Source: Streptomyces capoamus (GTDB taxonomy: Bacteria; Actinomycetota; Actinomycetes; Streptomycetales; Streptomycetaceae). From it: a DNA stretch of 32,220 nucleotides. A program made the translations under genes and the position numbers. The notes under the pieces are model-generated. The model did not search any database, was not told the DNA's origin, and worked only from the letters and a program-made list of their open reading frames with translations. The stretch is taken from NCBI RefSeq assembly GCF_014654935.1, contig NZ_BNBF01000004.1:78147-110366 (forward strand). The letters run 5' to 3'. How positions within the stretch are numbered: position 1 is the stretch's first letter; each line of letters starts with the position of its first letter. This document shows positions 6,322 to 13,557 of this stretch, one piece after another.

Positions 6322-9300
6322 GTGACCGCCAACGATGCGCTCGCGGCAGCCGGACCGGCCGCCACCCCCGGGTCGTTCCGGGGTCTGGCGCCGACGCAGT
6401 CCCAGGAGCCGCGGGACCGCGATGCCGCCGCCTTCGTCGAGGCCGCCCTCGCCGGCGCGCCCGGCGACCCGGTCGCACCCGTCGGGCCGCTTCCCGGCAC
6501 GGCCGGCTTCGCCGTCGTACTCGCGCCGCTCGCCGAGCTGGCCGGGCGGCGGCTGCTCGCGGCGCTCGCCCCGGACGTCGGGCGGACGAGCGAACGGGAC
6601 GCGCTCATCGGGGAGTTCACCGAGACCACGGCTGCCGCTCTGGGCGGCATGGCGGCTCGCGCGCTGGTGCTGGAACTCCAGGCGGCCCGGCTGCAGGGAC
6701 GCCTGGCGGGCGCGACCCCGCAGGCCAGGTTCCGTGACTTCGTCGCCGTCACCGGGACCAGGGCCGGCCTCGTCCGGCTGTTCACCGAGTACCCCCTGCT
6801 GGCCCAACTCGTCGGGCGCCACTGCGTGAACGCCGTCGCGGCCATGGCCGAGCTGCTCAACCGCTACGCCGAGGACCGCGCCGAGCTGGTCGCGCGGCTG
6901 CTGGCCGGACGCGACCCGGGCCCGCTGGTCGCCGTGGACCGCGCCGCCGGCGACGCGCACCGGCGCGGACGCCGGGTCGCCGTGCTGCGCTTCGCCGACA
7001 CCCGCCGGGTGGTGTACAAGCCCCGCCCGCTCGCGGCCGACCGCCACTTCGCCGAACTGGTCGACTGGTGCAACGCCCGCGCACAGACACCCGGACTGCG
7101 CACACCGGCCCTGCTCACCCGCCCGGACCACGGCTGGTCGGAGCTGATCGAAGCCCGCCCCTGTGCCTCGCGGGCCGAACTGGACCTGTTCTACCGGCGC
7201 CTGGGCGTGCTGCTCGCGCTCGCCCACGCACTCGACCTCACCGACCTGCACCACGAGAACCTGATCGCCTGCGCCGACCACCCGGTGCTGGTCGACCTGG
7301 AGACGCTCTTCCACCCGCCGCTGCCCGAGGACCCCGCCGACGACGACCCGGCCGGCCGTGCGCTGGACGCCTCCGTGCAGCGGATCGGTCTGCTGCCCCA
7401 GCTGGTGCTCGGGGACGGGGACGCGCTGGACCTCTCCGGCCTCGGCGGCGGCGCCGACCGCCGTTCGCCGGTCGAGACGGCCGGCTGGGAGGCCGCGGGC
7501 ACCGACGCCATGCGGCTGGTCCGCCGGCCCGGCGCGTTCCGCCCCGGGGCCAACCGCCCCCGGCTGGCCGGCGTGGAAGCCGAGCCCGCAGCGCACACGG
7601 AGGCGCTGGTGGCCGGCTTCCGAGCGGGCTACCGCACGCTCACGACGCACCGGCACGAACTGTCGGGCCTGCTGCGCCGCTTCGCCGACGACGAGGTCCG
7701 GGTGGTGACCCGGGCCACCCAGGTCTACGTGACCGTCCTCGCCGAGGCCACCCACCCCGACGCGTTACGGGACCCGGGCGACCGGGAGGCACTGTTGCGG
7801 CTGCTCGGCACCGACGCGGTCGACGACCAGGGCTGGCCGGGACTGCTCGACCACGAGATCGCCGAGCTGTGGGACGGCGACGTCCCGGTGTTCACCGCGC
7901 GCCCCGGTCGGACCGACCTGTGGAGCGGCACCGGTGCCCGCATCCCCGGCGCACTCGACCGGTCCGGACTGGACCGGGTGGCGGTGCGCCTCGCGTCGAT
8001 GGACGAGGCCGACCTCGCCGCGCAGGAGCGCATCATCCGGACGGCGCTGGCCTGCCGGACGGCGACACCGGCACATCCCGCCGCGGTCCCCGGCCCCCGG
8101 CCGGCGGAGACGGGCGCGCCGGACGCTGGTCGGGTGAGGCCGGGGGAGTGGGCCGTCGGTCAGGGTGAGCCGCGGGAGCCGGCGGCTGGTCAGGTGCAGT
8201 CGCGGGAGCGACCCGCCGGTCAGGCCGAGTCGGGTGCGCGGGCGGCTGGTCAGGCGGAGTCGGGGGAGTGGGCCGCGGACCCGTGGGGACCGGATGCGCA
8301 GGCGACCGGTCACGCCGCCGGGCAGACCGGGTCGCCGGCCACCGGCCGGTTGCTCGGTGCCGCCCGGGAGCTCGGTGACCTGCTGGTCCGGCAGGCCCAC
8401 CGGGGCCGGGGCCGGGCGAACTGGCTGGGTGTCGAACTGCTCGGTGAGCGGTACCGCAGGCTCGGGCCGTGCGGTGCCGACCTGGGGCACGGGTACTCGG
8501 GAATCGCCCTCTTCCTCGCCCAGCTGGCCTCTCTCACCGGTGCGGACCGCTACGCCGGGACGGCACGCGACGCGCTGCGCCCGCTGCCACGGCTGCTGGA
8601 CCGGCTCGCCGCGCTCCCGGACGAGGATCTCGGCACGGTCGGCTCCGGCGGCTTCGCCGGGCTCGGCGGCATCCTGTACGCGCTCACCCGGGTCTCGACC
8701 GTGCTGGACGACGCCGAGCTGCGTGCCCTGGTCGAACCCGCGGCCGCGCTGACCGTCCGCGCCGCCGGGGCCGAGCGGGCGGTCGGCCTGCTCGACGGTA
8801 CGGCGGGCGGCCTCGCCGCACTGCTGGCCGCACACCGGACGTACCCGTCGGCCGGCCTCCGGCATGGCGCGGCGGCCTGCGCCGACCGGCTCGCCGGTGA
8901 GCCCGTCCCGGCCGCACCGGGCTTCGCCACCGGCGCCGCCGGAGTTGGCTGGGCGCTGCTCGGCTTCGCTGCCTCCGGGGGCGGCGAGCAGTACCGCCGG
9001 GCAGGGCTGGCCGCGCTGCGGTCCGCCGTGGCCGTGTCGCCGGCCGCGGGCGCCGACCTGTCCTGGTGCAACGGCGCGTCGGGAGTGGCGCTGGCGGTCG
9101 CCGACCGCTCCGCGGCGATGGCGGATCCGGCGCTGTCGGCGGCCGTCGCCACGGCCGTGGGGCGCCTCGCGGACGCCGGACCGGTGCCGGACGGCAGCCT
9201 CTGCCACGGTGAGTGGGGCCTGCTGGAGCTGCCGCACCGGACAGCGGCCGGCGCGGTGCTCCGCGCGCGGGCCGCCGGTGCCGTGCGGCACGGCCGACTT

Positions 9301-9528
9301 CCCGAGGCCGGCGGCAGCACCGCCCCCGGTCCGCTCACCACCCCCGGTCTGCTCACCGGCCTGGCCGGCCACGGCCTCGGCCTGTTGCGGCTGGGCTTCC
9401 CCGGTCCGGTCCCTCCGCCGCTGCTGCTGCGGGTGCCGGATCCCGAACCCGTCCCGCCCCGGCTCCTGGCCGGAGCCGTAGCCGTACACGGCTCCGGAAC
9501 CCCCGGTGCCGGACTCCGCGCCACCTGA
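6322..9528 (+). CDS. lanM: Class II lanthipeptide synthetase (LanM)
   Basis: A 1068-residue bifunctional enzyme. In this family the N-terminal domain (DUF4135) phosphorylates Ser/Thr of a precursor peptide and eliminates phosphate to give dehydro-residues, and the C-terminal LanC-like domain adds Cys thiols to them. Dehydratase residues are present: K233 in V-Y-K-P-R, D308/H310/N313 in D-L-H-H-E-N, D325 and E327 in D-L-E-T, and the R-A-T-Q-V-Y segment. The cyclase has G-H-G-Y-S-G, and zinc ligands C916 (S-W-C-N-G) and C961-H962 (L-C-H-G). All key residues are intact, so both activities look functional. A repetitive linker (603-652) joins the domains. The start is GTG 6322; its ribosome-binding site is weak but the N-terminal length suits the family. 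A TTA codon lies at 7765. A candidate substrate follows after 38 bases. No dedicated LanT transporter-protease gene is adjacent. Confidence 0.95.
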   Translation: MTANDALAAAGPAATPGSFRGLAPTQSQEPRDRDAAAFVEAALAGAPGDPVAPVGPLPGTAGFAVVLAPLAELAGRRLLAALAPDVGRTSERDALIGEFTETTAAALGGMAARALVLELQAARLQGRLAGATPQARFRDFVAVTGTRAGLVRLFTEYPLLAQLVGRHCVNAVAAMAELLNRYAEDRAELVARLLAGRDPGPLVAVDRAAGDAHRRGRRVAVLRFADTRRVVYKPRPLAADRHFAELVDWCNARAQTPGLRTPALLTRPDHGWSELIEARPCASRAELDLFYRRLGVLLALAHALDLTDLHHENLIACADHPVLVDLETLFHPPLPEDPADDDPAGRALDASVQRIGLLPQLVLGDGDALDLSGLGGGADRRSPVETAGWEAAGTDAMRLVRRPGAFRPGANRPRLAGVEAEPAAHTEALVAGFRAGYRTLTTHRHELSGLLRRFADDEVRVVTRATQVYVTVLAEATHPDALRDPGDREALLRLLGTDAVDDQGWPGLLDHEIAELWDGDVPVFTARPGRTDLWSGTGARIPGALDRSGLDRVAVRLASMDEADLAAQERIIRTALACRTATPAHPAAVPGPRPAETGAPDAGRVRPGEWAVGQGEPREPAAGQVQSRERPAGQAESGARAAGQAESGEWAADPWGPDAQATGHAAGQTGSPATGRLLGAARELGDLLVRQAHRGRGRANWLGVELLGERYRRLGPCGADLGHGYSGIALFLAQLASLTGADRYAGTARDALRPLPRLLDRLAALPDEDLGTVGSGGFAGLGGILYALTRVSTVLDDAELRALVEPAAALTVRAAGAERAVGLLDGTAGGLAALLAAHRTYPSAGLRHGAAACADRLAGEPVPAAPGFATGAAGVGWALLGFAASGGGEQYRRAGLAALRSAVAVSPAAGADLSWCNGASGVALAVADRSAAMADPALSAAVATAVGRLADAGPVPDGSLCHGEWGLLELPHRTAAGAVLRARAAGAVRHGRLPEAGGSTAPGPLTTPGLLTGLAGHGLGLLRLGFPGPVPPPLLLRVPDPEPVPPRLLAGAVAVHGSGTPGAGLRAT
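7765..7767 (+). promoter_or_regulatory. TTA leucine codon in lanM (bldA-dependence site)
   Basis: The codon after D-A in P-D-A-L-R-D is TTA. In Streptomyces, TTA is read only by the bldA tRNA, which accumulates late in growth, so such codons often delay antibiotic genes. I found no other in-frame TTA in the biosynthetic genes by eye. The codon is seen directly; the regulatory effect is inference. Confidence 0.6.
8128..8277 (+). repeat. Five 30-bp tandem units in the LanM linker
   Basis: Units begin at 8128, 8158, 8188, 8218 and 8248, each starting GGTC and encoding ten residues of the form G-(R/Q)-x-x-(S/P)-(G/R)-E-x-x-A, for example GQAESGARAA and GQAESGEWAA. They form an uncharged-to-acidic spacer between dehydratase and cyclase. 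In-frame 30-bp units allow length change without a frameshift. Confidence 0.85.
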
Positions 9529-9566
9529 CACGTACCACCGAGAACATCAGTGGAAGGAACCCCTTG

Positions 9567-9776
9567 ATGAACAGCACCGACCTCGTCCAGCTCCGGAAGC
9601 AGCCCACCGCCCCGCTCGGCGCCGGCACCGACCACCCGGCGGGCAGCATCCGGCTGCGCAGCGGCGGCGGGCTCGGCCGCCGCTCCCAACTGCTCGGCTC
9701 GGCAGCGACGTTCCGCGGGACCAGCACCAGCCCGTGGACCTCCGTCAGCATGGAACTCCACGACGAGCGCGGCTGA
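9567..9776 (+). CDS. Candidate Cys-free RiPP precursor peptide
   Basis: A 69-residue ORF 38 bases after lanM, with GGAAGGAA at 9552-9558 and an ATG start, so it is well placed for translation from the lanM transcript. The N-terminal half (N-S-T-D-L-V-Q-L-R-K-Q-P) could be a leader helix; a Gly triplet at 33-35 (R-S-G-G-G-L) could be the leader/core border. The C-terminal part is rich in dehydratable residues (S-A-A-T-F-R-G-T-S-T-S-P-W-T-S-V-S). There is no cysteine anywhere, so lanthionine rings cannot form within this peptide. Position and composition suggest the LanM substrate, giving a dehydrated linear product, or one whose dehydro-residues meet another nucleophile. I know no close precursor family, so it could instead be an unrelated small protein. 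Confidence 0.6.
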   Translation: MNSTDLVQLRKQPTAPLGAGTDHPAGSIRLRSGGGLGRRSQLLGSAATFRGTSTSPWTSVSMELHDERG

Positions 9777-9789
9777 ACGGCCCGCCGGT

Positions 9790-9808
9790 CGGCAGCGGCG
9801 GGCTGCCG
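9790..9808 (+). terminator. Short hairpin after the precursor gene
   Basis: CGGCAGC (9790-9796) and GCTGCCG (9802-9808) pair around a 5-base loop, 13 bases after the precursor stop. The stem is short and lacks a T tract, so it may be a weak or partial terminator, or protect the transcript 3' end. Confidence 0.4.
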
Positions 9809-9867
9809 CGGCGAAGCGTGATCGTCGTTCCCGAGGAGCTCTCTACTCAGCGCGAGTGCGGCACGGG

Positions 9868-9873
9868 TAGCCT
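9868..9873 (+). promoter_or_regulatory. Possible -10 box for a leaderless regulator transcript
   Basis: TAGCCT ends six bases before the GTG start of the LAL regulator, which has no evident ribosome-binding site. This spacing is what a leaderless transcript starting at the GTG would need, a frequent arrangement in actinomycetes. No clear -35 box is visible. Confidence 0.3.
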
Positions 9874-9879
9874 GCGCGG

Positions 9880-12786
9880 GTGCACACTACTGCCCCGATC
9901 ACCATCGGCCGCGCGACCGAACTCGGGCTGTTCAAAAGTGTACTGACTGACCTTCAGGAGGGGGCGGGACATGCGGTCCTGTTGGTGGGGGAGGCGGGGA
10001 TCGGCAAGTCCCGGCTGGCCGGGGAGTGCGTCGGCCAGGCCGAGTCGCTCGGCCTGCCGGTGCTGCGCGGGCGCGGCAGCCCGACCAGTGCCGGGATGCC
10101 GTACCGCCCGCTCATCGAGGCGCTGAACTCCCGTTTCCGGGTCACGGGCGTGCCCGAGGAGCCGGAACTGGAGCCCTACCGGCCGGCCCTGGGCCGGATC
10201 ATCCCGGAGTGGCGGCACACCGCCGTCCCCGGCTATCCCGAGAGCGCGGTGGAGCTGGCCGAGGCCGTGCTGCGGCTGCTCGCCGTGCTCGGCCGGGACC
10301 GCGGCTGCCTCCTCGTCCTGGAGGACCTGCACGAGGCCGACTCGGAGACCATCGCCGTGGTGGACTACCTGGTCGACAACCTGGCCGGGCTGCCGGTCCT
10401 GCTGGCGGCCACACTACGGCCCGAGCCGGGTGCCGCCCTGGAGCTGGCCCGGGGCGCCGAGCGGCGCCGCGTCGCCTCCCTGGCCACCCTCAAGCCGCTC
10501 GGCACGTCCCAGGTCGGCGCGCTCGCGGCCGGCTGCCTGGGCCTGCGGGCCGAGCAGGTGCCCGCCGCCGTGGTCGAGCGGCTGAGCACGCTCAGCAACG
10601 GCAACCCGTACCTCGTCGAGGAACTGCTCGCCGAGATGGTCGGTTCCGGAGCGCTGCGCCGCGACGGCGGCGGCTGGCAGGTCACCGGCGACCTGGCGGC
10701 CGCCGTTCCGGTCAGCGTGGTCAGCGGCCTGCGGCAGCGGCTGGCGCAGCTCGATCCCCAGGTGCGCGACCTGCTGCTGCTCGCCGCCACCCTGGGCACC
10801 GGGTTCTCGATCGGCACCCTGGAACTGATCACCGGACACGGCGTACGGCTGCTGCTCGACCAGCTGGCCGCCGCGGCCGACTCGGGCTTCGTCGTCCCCG
10901 ACCCCACCGCGGTCGACCAGTACGCCTTCCGGCACGCGCTCACCGCCGAAGCGCTGCTCGCCGGGCTGGCGCCGGCCGAGCGGGCGGTGATCGCCCGCCG
11001 GGCGGCCGAAGCCGTCCTGGCCGCCGACCCGGCGGTCTCCGACGACCGCTGCCAGCTGGTGGCGCGGCTGCGGCTGCTGGGCGGCGACGAGGCGGGAGCG
11101 GCGCTGCTCTACGCCGAAGCCGGCCGGCGGGCGCTCGCCGGCGGTGCCTCGGCCACCGCCGTGCGCCTGCTGGAACGGGCCCGCGCACTGGCGGCACCGG
11201 CCGACCGCACCGCCGTCACCGAGTCACTGGTGCACGCGACCGCCGAGGCGGGCCAACTGGACCAGGCACTGGCGCTGGCCGAGTCGCTGCCGGACGCGGG
11301 AGCGGACGCGCTGAGCATCGAACGCCGGGTCGCCCTGCACACCAGGCTCGCCTGGGCCGCCGTGATCTCCGAACGCGCCGCCGACACCCTGGCGCAGGTG
11401 GCCGCCGCCCGCGCGCAGCTCGGCGACCCGTCGGACCCGCGGCACACCGCCGCGCTGGCCGTCATCGAGGCCCACTTGGCGCTGCTCCCCGGGCACGGCG
11501 CGGAGACGGCCGGGACCGAGCGGCTGGCCCGCGAGGCGGCCGAGGTCGCCGAGCGGGAGAAACTGCCGGTCGTGGCCTGTCAGGCCTGGCAGCTGCTCGC
11601 CCTGCTGGCTCGCGAGCGCGGCTTCGACGACGCGGACACCTGCCTGGAACGGATGCTCGCCGTCGCGGAGGAGCACAGCCTGCCGGTCTGGCGGGTGGAG
11701 GCGCTGCTGCGGCTCGGTGCCAACGCCTTCCTGCGCAGCGGTGACGCGCGTCGCATACGGGAGGCGCGGGACGCCGCACGCGACCTGGGCGCCCTCGCCC
11801 TGGTCCAGCACGCGGAGGGTCTGCTGGCGATGGACGCCGTGCAGCGCGCCGACTTCCCCGCCGCACAGGAGATCATCGACCGCTGTCTGGAGCCGAGCGC
11901 CCGGATGCGCAACCTCGGCGGCCACCGCTACCTGCTGCTGGTGGCGGCCACCCTCGCCGCCCATCAGGGCCGGCGGCGGCAGATGGAGCGGGAACTGCTC
12001 CGGTTCGACAAGGCCGACGAGTCCACCTCCTTCCTCATGCCGGTCCTGCTCGGTCTGTGCCGGGCGTTCTGCGCCCTGCTGGAGGAGAACCGCGCCCAGG
12101 CGCTGGACGAGCTGGCCGCCGCGGCCGACTGGGAGGACCGGCACCCCAACGTGTTCTACCTGAGCGGACGGTACGGCCTCGGCCCGCTGCTGGCCGTCGT
12201 CGGCGGCGCCGCCGACCGTACGGCGTACACGGCGGCCCTGGCGGCGCCGGCCGCCGCGCTGGCCTGGAACCGGCAGTTCCTGGTGCTGGCCGACGCCGTG
12301 CTGCTCGGCAGGGAGGGCCGGGGCGGGGAGGCCACCGCACGGGTGGACCGGGCGCAGCAGGAGTTCCGGGGCTTCCCGACCGGCCGTCACCTCGGGCTGC
12401 GGCTGGTCGCCGAGGCGGCCCTCGCGGACGGCTGGGGCGAGCCCGTCGCCTGGCTGCGGACCGCCGAGGAATACTTCCACCAGGCCGGTGTCCGCTCCGT
12501 CGCCGGTGCCTGCCGGTCGCTGATCCGGCAGGCGGGCGTACCGGTCGCGCAGCGGCGCACCGGGCGGGAGCTCATCCCCGAGGGGCTGCGGTCGGTCGGG
12601 GTGACACCGCGGGAGTTCGACGTGTTCGCGCTGCTCGTGGAGCGCCTCGGGAACCAGGACGTCGCCCAGCGGCTGTCCATCTCGCCCCGCACGGTGGAGA
12701 AGCACATCGCCAGCCTGCTCCACAAGACCGGCAGCGCGAACCGGGCGGAACTCTGCCGCCTCGCCCGGTCGCTGTGCGCGGACTGA
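9880..12786 (+). CDS. LAL/LuxR-family transcriptional regulator
   Basis: A 968-residue large ATP-binding LuxR regulator, a class that often activates biosynthetic clusters in actinomycetes. The Walker A motif G-E-A-G-I-G-K-S is at residues 37-44 and a Walker B-like L-L-V-L-E-D-L-H-E-A-D follows. A long Ala/Leu-rich helical-repeat region (about 400-880) resembles the TPR-like sensor part of these proteins. The C-terminal LuxR helix-turn-helix contains V-T-P-R-E-F-D-V-F and S-I-S-P-R-T-V-E-K-H-I-A-S-L-L-H-K-T-G. The start is GTG 9880, just before the conserved I-G-R opening. It lies between lanM and the NRPS genes, transcribed toward them, so it probably controls one or both. The ligand is unknown. 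No TTA codon was seen in it. Confidence 0.93.
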   Translation: MHTTAPITIGRATELGLFKSVLTDLQEGAGHAVLLVGEAGIGKSRLAGECVGQAESLGLPVLRGRGSPTSAGMPYRPLIEALNSRFRVTGVPEEPELEPYRPALGRIIPEWRHTAVPGYPESAVELAEAVLRLLAVLGRDRGCLLVLEDLHEADSETIAVVDYLVDNLAGLPVLLAATLRPEPGAALELARGAERRRVASLATLKPLGTSQVGALAAGCLGLRAEQVPAAVVERLSTLSNGNPYLVEELLAEMVGSGALRRDGGGWQVTGDLAAAVPVSVVSGLRQRLAQLDPQVRDLLLLAATLGTGFSIGTLELITGHGVRLLLDQLAAAADSGFVVPDPTAVDQYAFRHALTAEALLAGLAPAERAVIARRAAEAVLAADPAVSDDRCQLVARLRLLGGDEAGAALLYAEAGRRALAGGASATAVRLLERARALAAPADRTAVTESLVHATAEAGQLDQALALAESLPDAGADALSIERRVALHTRLAWAAVISERAADTLAQVAAARAQLGDPSDPRHTAALAVIEAHLALLPGHGAETAGTERLAREAAEVAEREKLPVVACQAWQLLALLARERGFDDADTCLERMLAVAEEHSLPVWRVEALLRLGANAFLRSGDARRIREARDAARDLGALALVQHAEGLLAMDAVQRADFPAAQEIIDRCLEPSARMRNLGGHRYLLLVAATLAAHQGRRRQMERELLRFDKADESTSFLMPVLLGLCRAFCALLEENRAQALDELAAAADWEDRHPNVFYLSGRYGLGPLLAVVGGAADRTAYTAALAAPAAALAWNRQFLVLADAVLLGREGRGGEATARVDRAQQEFRGFPTGRHLGLRLVAEAALADGWGEPVAWLRTAEEYFHQAGVRSVAGACRSLIRQAGVPVAQRRTGRELIPEGLRSVGVTPREFDVFALLVERLGNQDVAQRLSISPRTVEKHIASLLHKTGSANRAELCRLARSLCAD

Positions 12787-12851
12787 CCGCGCGTACCACC
12801 GCCCGTGCCGCCGGCCGCTCGGTCCGTCCTCCGCCACGGCCGAGCCGTCGC

Positions 12852-13175
12852 TCACCCTGCCCGGGGCGGGGGGCAGTCGAGGGCGTCGGGGCCGGGACCC
12901 TCCTCCCGCGCCCGGTGGCGGACCAGGTCGGCCACGGCCAGGTCCAGCACGCCCAGGGCGAACGGCGAGAAGACCGTGAGGGGCGCGGCGGGGCGGCCCT
13001 CGTGCCGGCCGCCGGTGAGGATGGCGCCGATCGAGTCGGCGACGAGGTCGCGCTGACCGGATCGCTCCTCGGCCGGCTGGTGCGGTGAGGTGGACCGGTG
13101 GCAGACGTGGTCACCGTCGTCGGCGATGTGGACACTGGACAGGATGGCCTCCGGGCCGAGGTCGCGCGGTGACAG
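12852..13175 (-). pseudogene. sbnB-like remnant, C-terminal ~100 codons only
   Basis: The minus frame ending at TGA 12854-12852 encodes H-L-S-P-R-D-L-G-P-E-A-I-L-S-S-V, then T-S-P-H-Q-P-A-E and V-F-S-P-F-A-L-G-V-L-D-L-A-V-A-D-L-V. This matches the end of SbnB-type proteins of the ornithine cyclodeaminase family. SbnB oxidatively cleaves the SbnA product to give 2,3-diaminopropionate. The full protein is about 330 residues; the NAD-binding and active-site parts are missing, and upstream of ~13175 the frame turns into low-complexity sequence overlying a tandem repeat. Only ~370 bases separate the junction from the sbnA stop, so the missing ~600 bases are deleted rather than frameshifted. It sits immediately downstream of an sbnA-like gene, the usual partner order, which supports the identification. 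Confidence 0.72.
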
Positions 13176-13216
13176 GTGCGGCGGCAGCGGTGTCCCGGGC
13201 CGGTCGCGGAGCGGGT

Positions 13217-13345
13217 GCAGCCGTTGCCGTGGGTCCAGCTGCCGGGCGCGGGTCCAGCCGTCGCCGCGGGTCGAGCCGCTGGGCCGAGCGCCCAGCCGTA
13301 GCCGGGTATCCAACCGCCGCCGAGGATCCAGCTGCAGGCCGCGAG
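13217..13345. repeat. Degenerate ~18-19-bp tandem repeat
   Basis: About seven diverged units can be laid out, such as GCAGCCGTTGCCGTGGGTC, CAGCTGCCGGGCGCGGGTC, CAGCCGTCGCCGCGGGTC and CCAGCCGTAGCCGGGTATC. It fills the space where the front of sbnB should be. I see no intact gene reading through it. Confidence 0.6.
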
Positions 13346-13520
13346 ACCAGGGGCCGGGCCGCTGATTCGCCCGGCCACCGGCTCGCGGCCCCCCGGCGCC
13401 ATACGGTCCACCGTGGCGGCGCGCGATCGGCTCACCGCCCTTGCCGGCCGACCACGGCCGCCCGCGTCCGGCACGGCCGGCTCGGCTCCCCACCTCGGTC
13501 ACCTGCCGGCACCGTCCCGA

Positions 13521-13557
13521 ACCTGCCGGTCCTGTCCCACCCTCAGGACCGGCAGGT
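13521..13557 (-). terminator. Strong hairpin terminator overlapping the sbnA stop
   Basis: The arms 13521-13534 and 13544-13557 are perfectly complementary (14 bp, CCTGCCGGTCCTG core) with a 9-base loop. The sbnA stop codon (13545-13543) is inside the structure. It would end the mbtH-sbnA transcript before the sbnB remnant. Confidence 0.75.

Noticed and set aside
8128..8277. CRISPR-like array because of the regular 30-bp units.
   Set aside because: The units are contiguous without spacers and stay in the lanM reading frame, so this is a coding tandem repeat.
9529..9879. Search for a second, cysteine-containing lanthipeptide precursor around lanM.
   Set aside because: Other frames here and at 6125-6321 are shadow-like, without ribosome-binding site or leader/core layout. 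The Cys residues in the 9506-9946 frame fall inside the regulator's start region.
12572..13474. Minus-strand frame with a Gly/Trp-rich segment (W-I-L-G-G-G-W-I-P-G-Y-G-W) that looked like a repetitive peptide.
   Set aside because: It lies over the degenerate tandem repeat, has no good start or ribosome-binding site and runs into antisense of the regulator gene; the alternative frame carries the sbnB homology.
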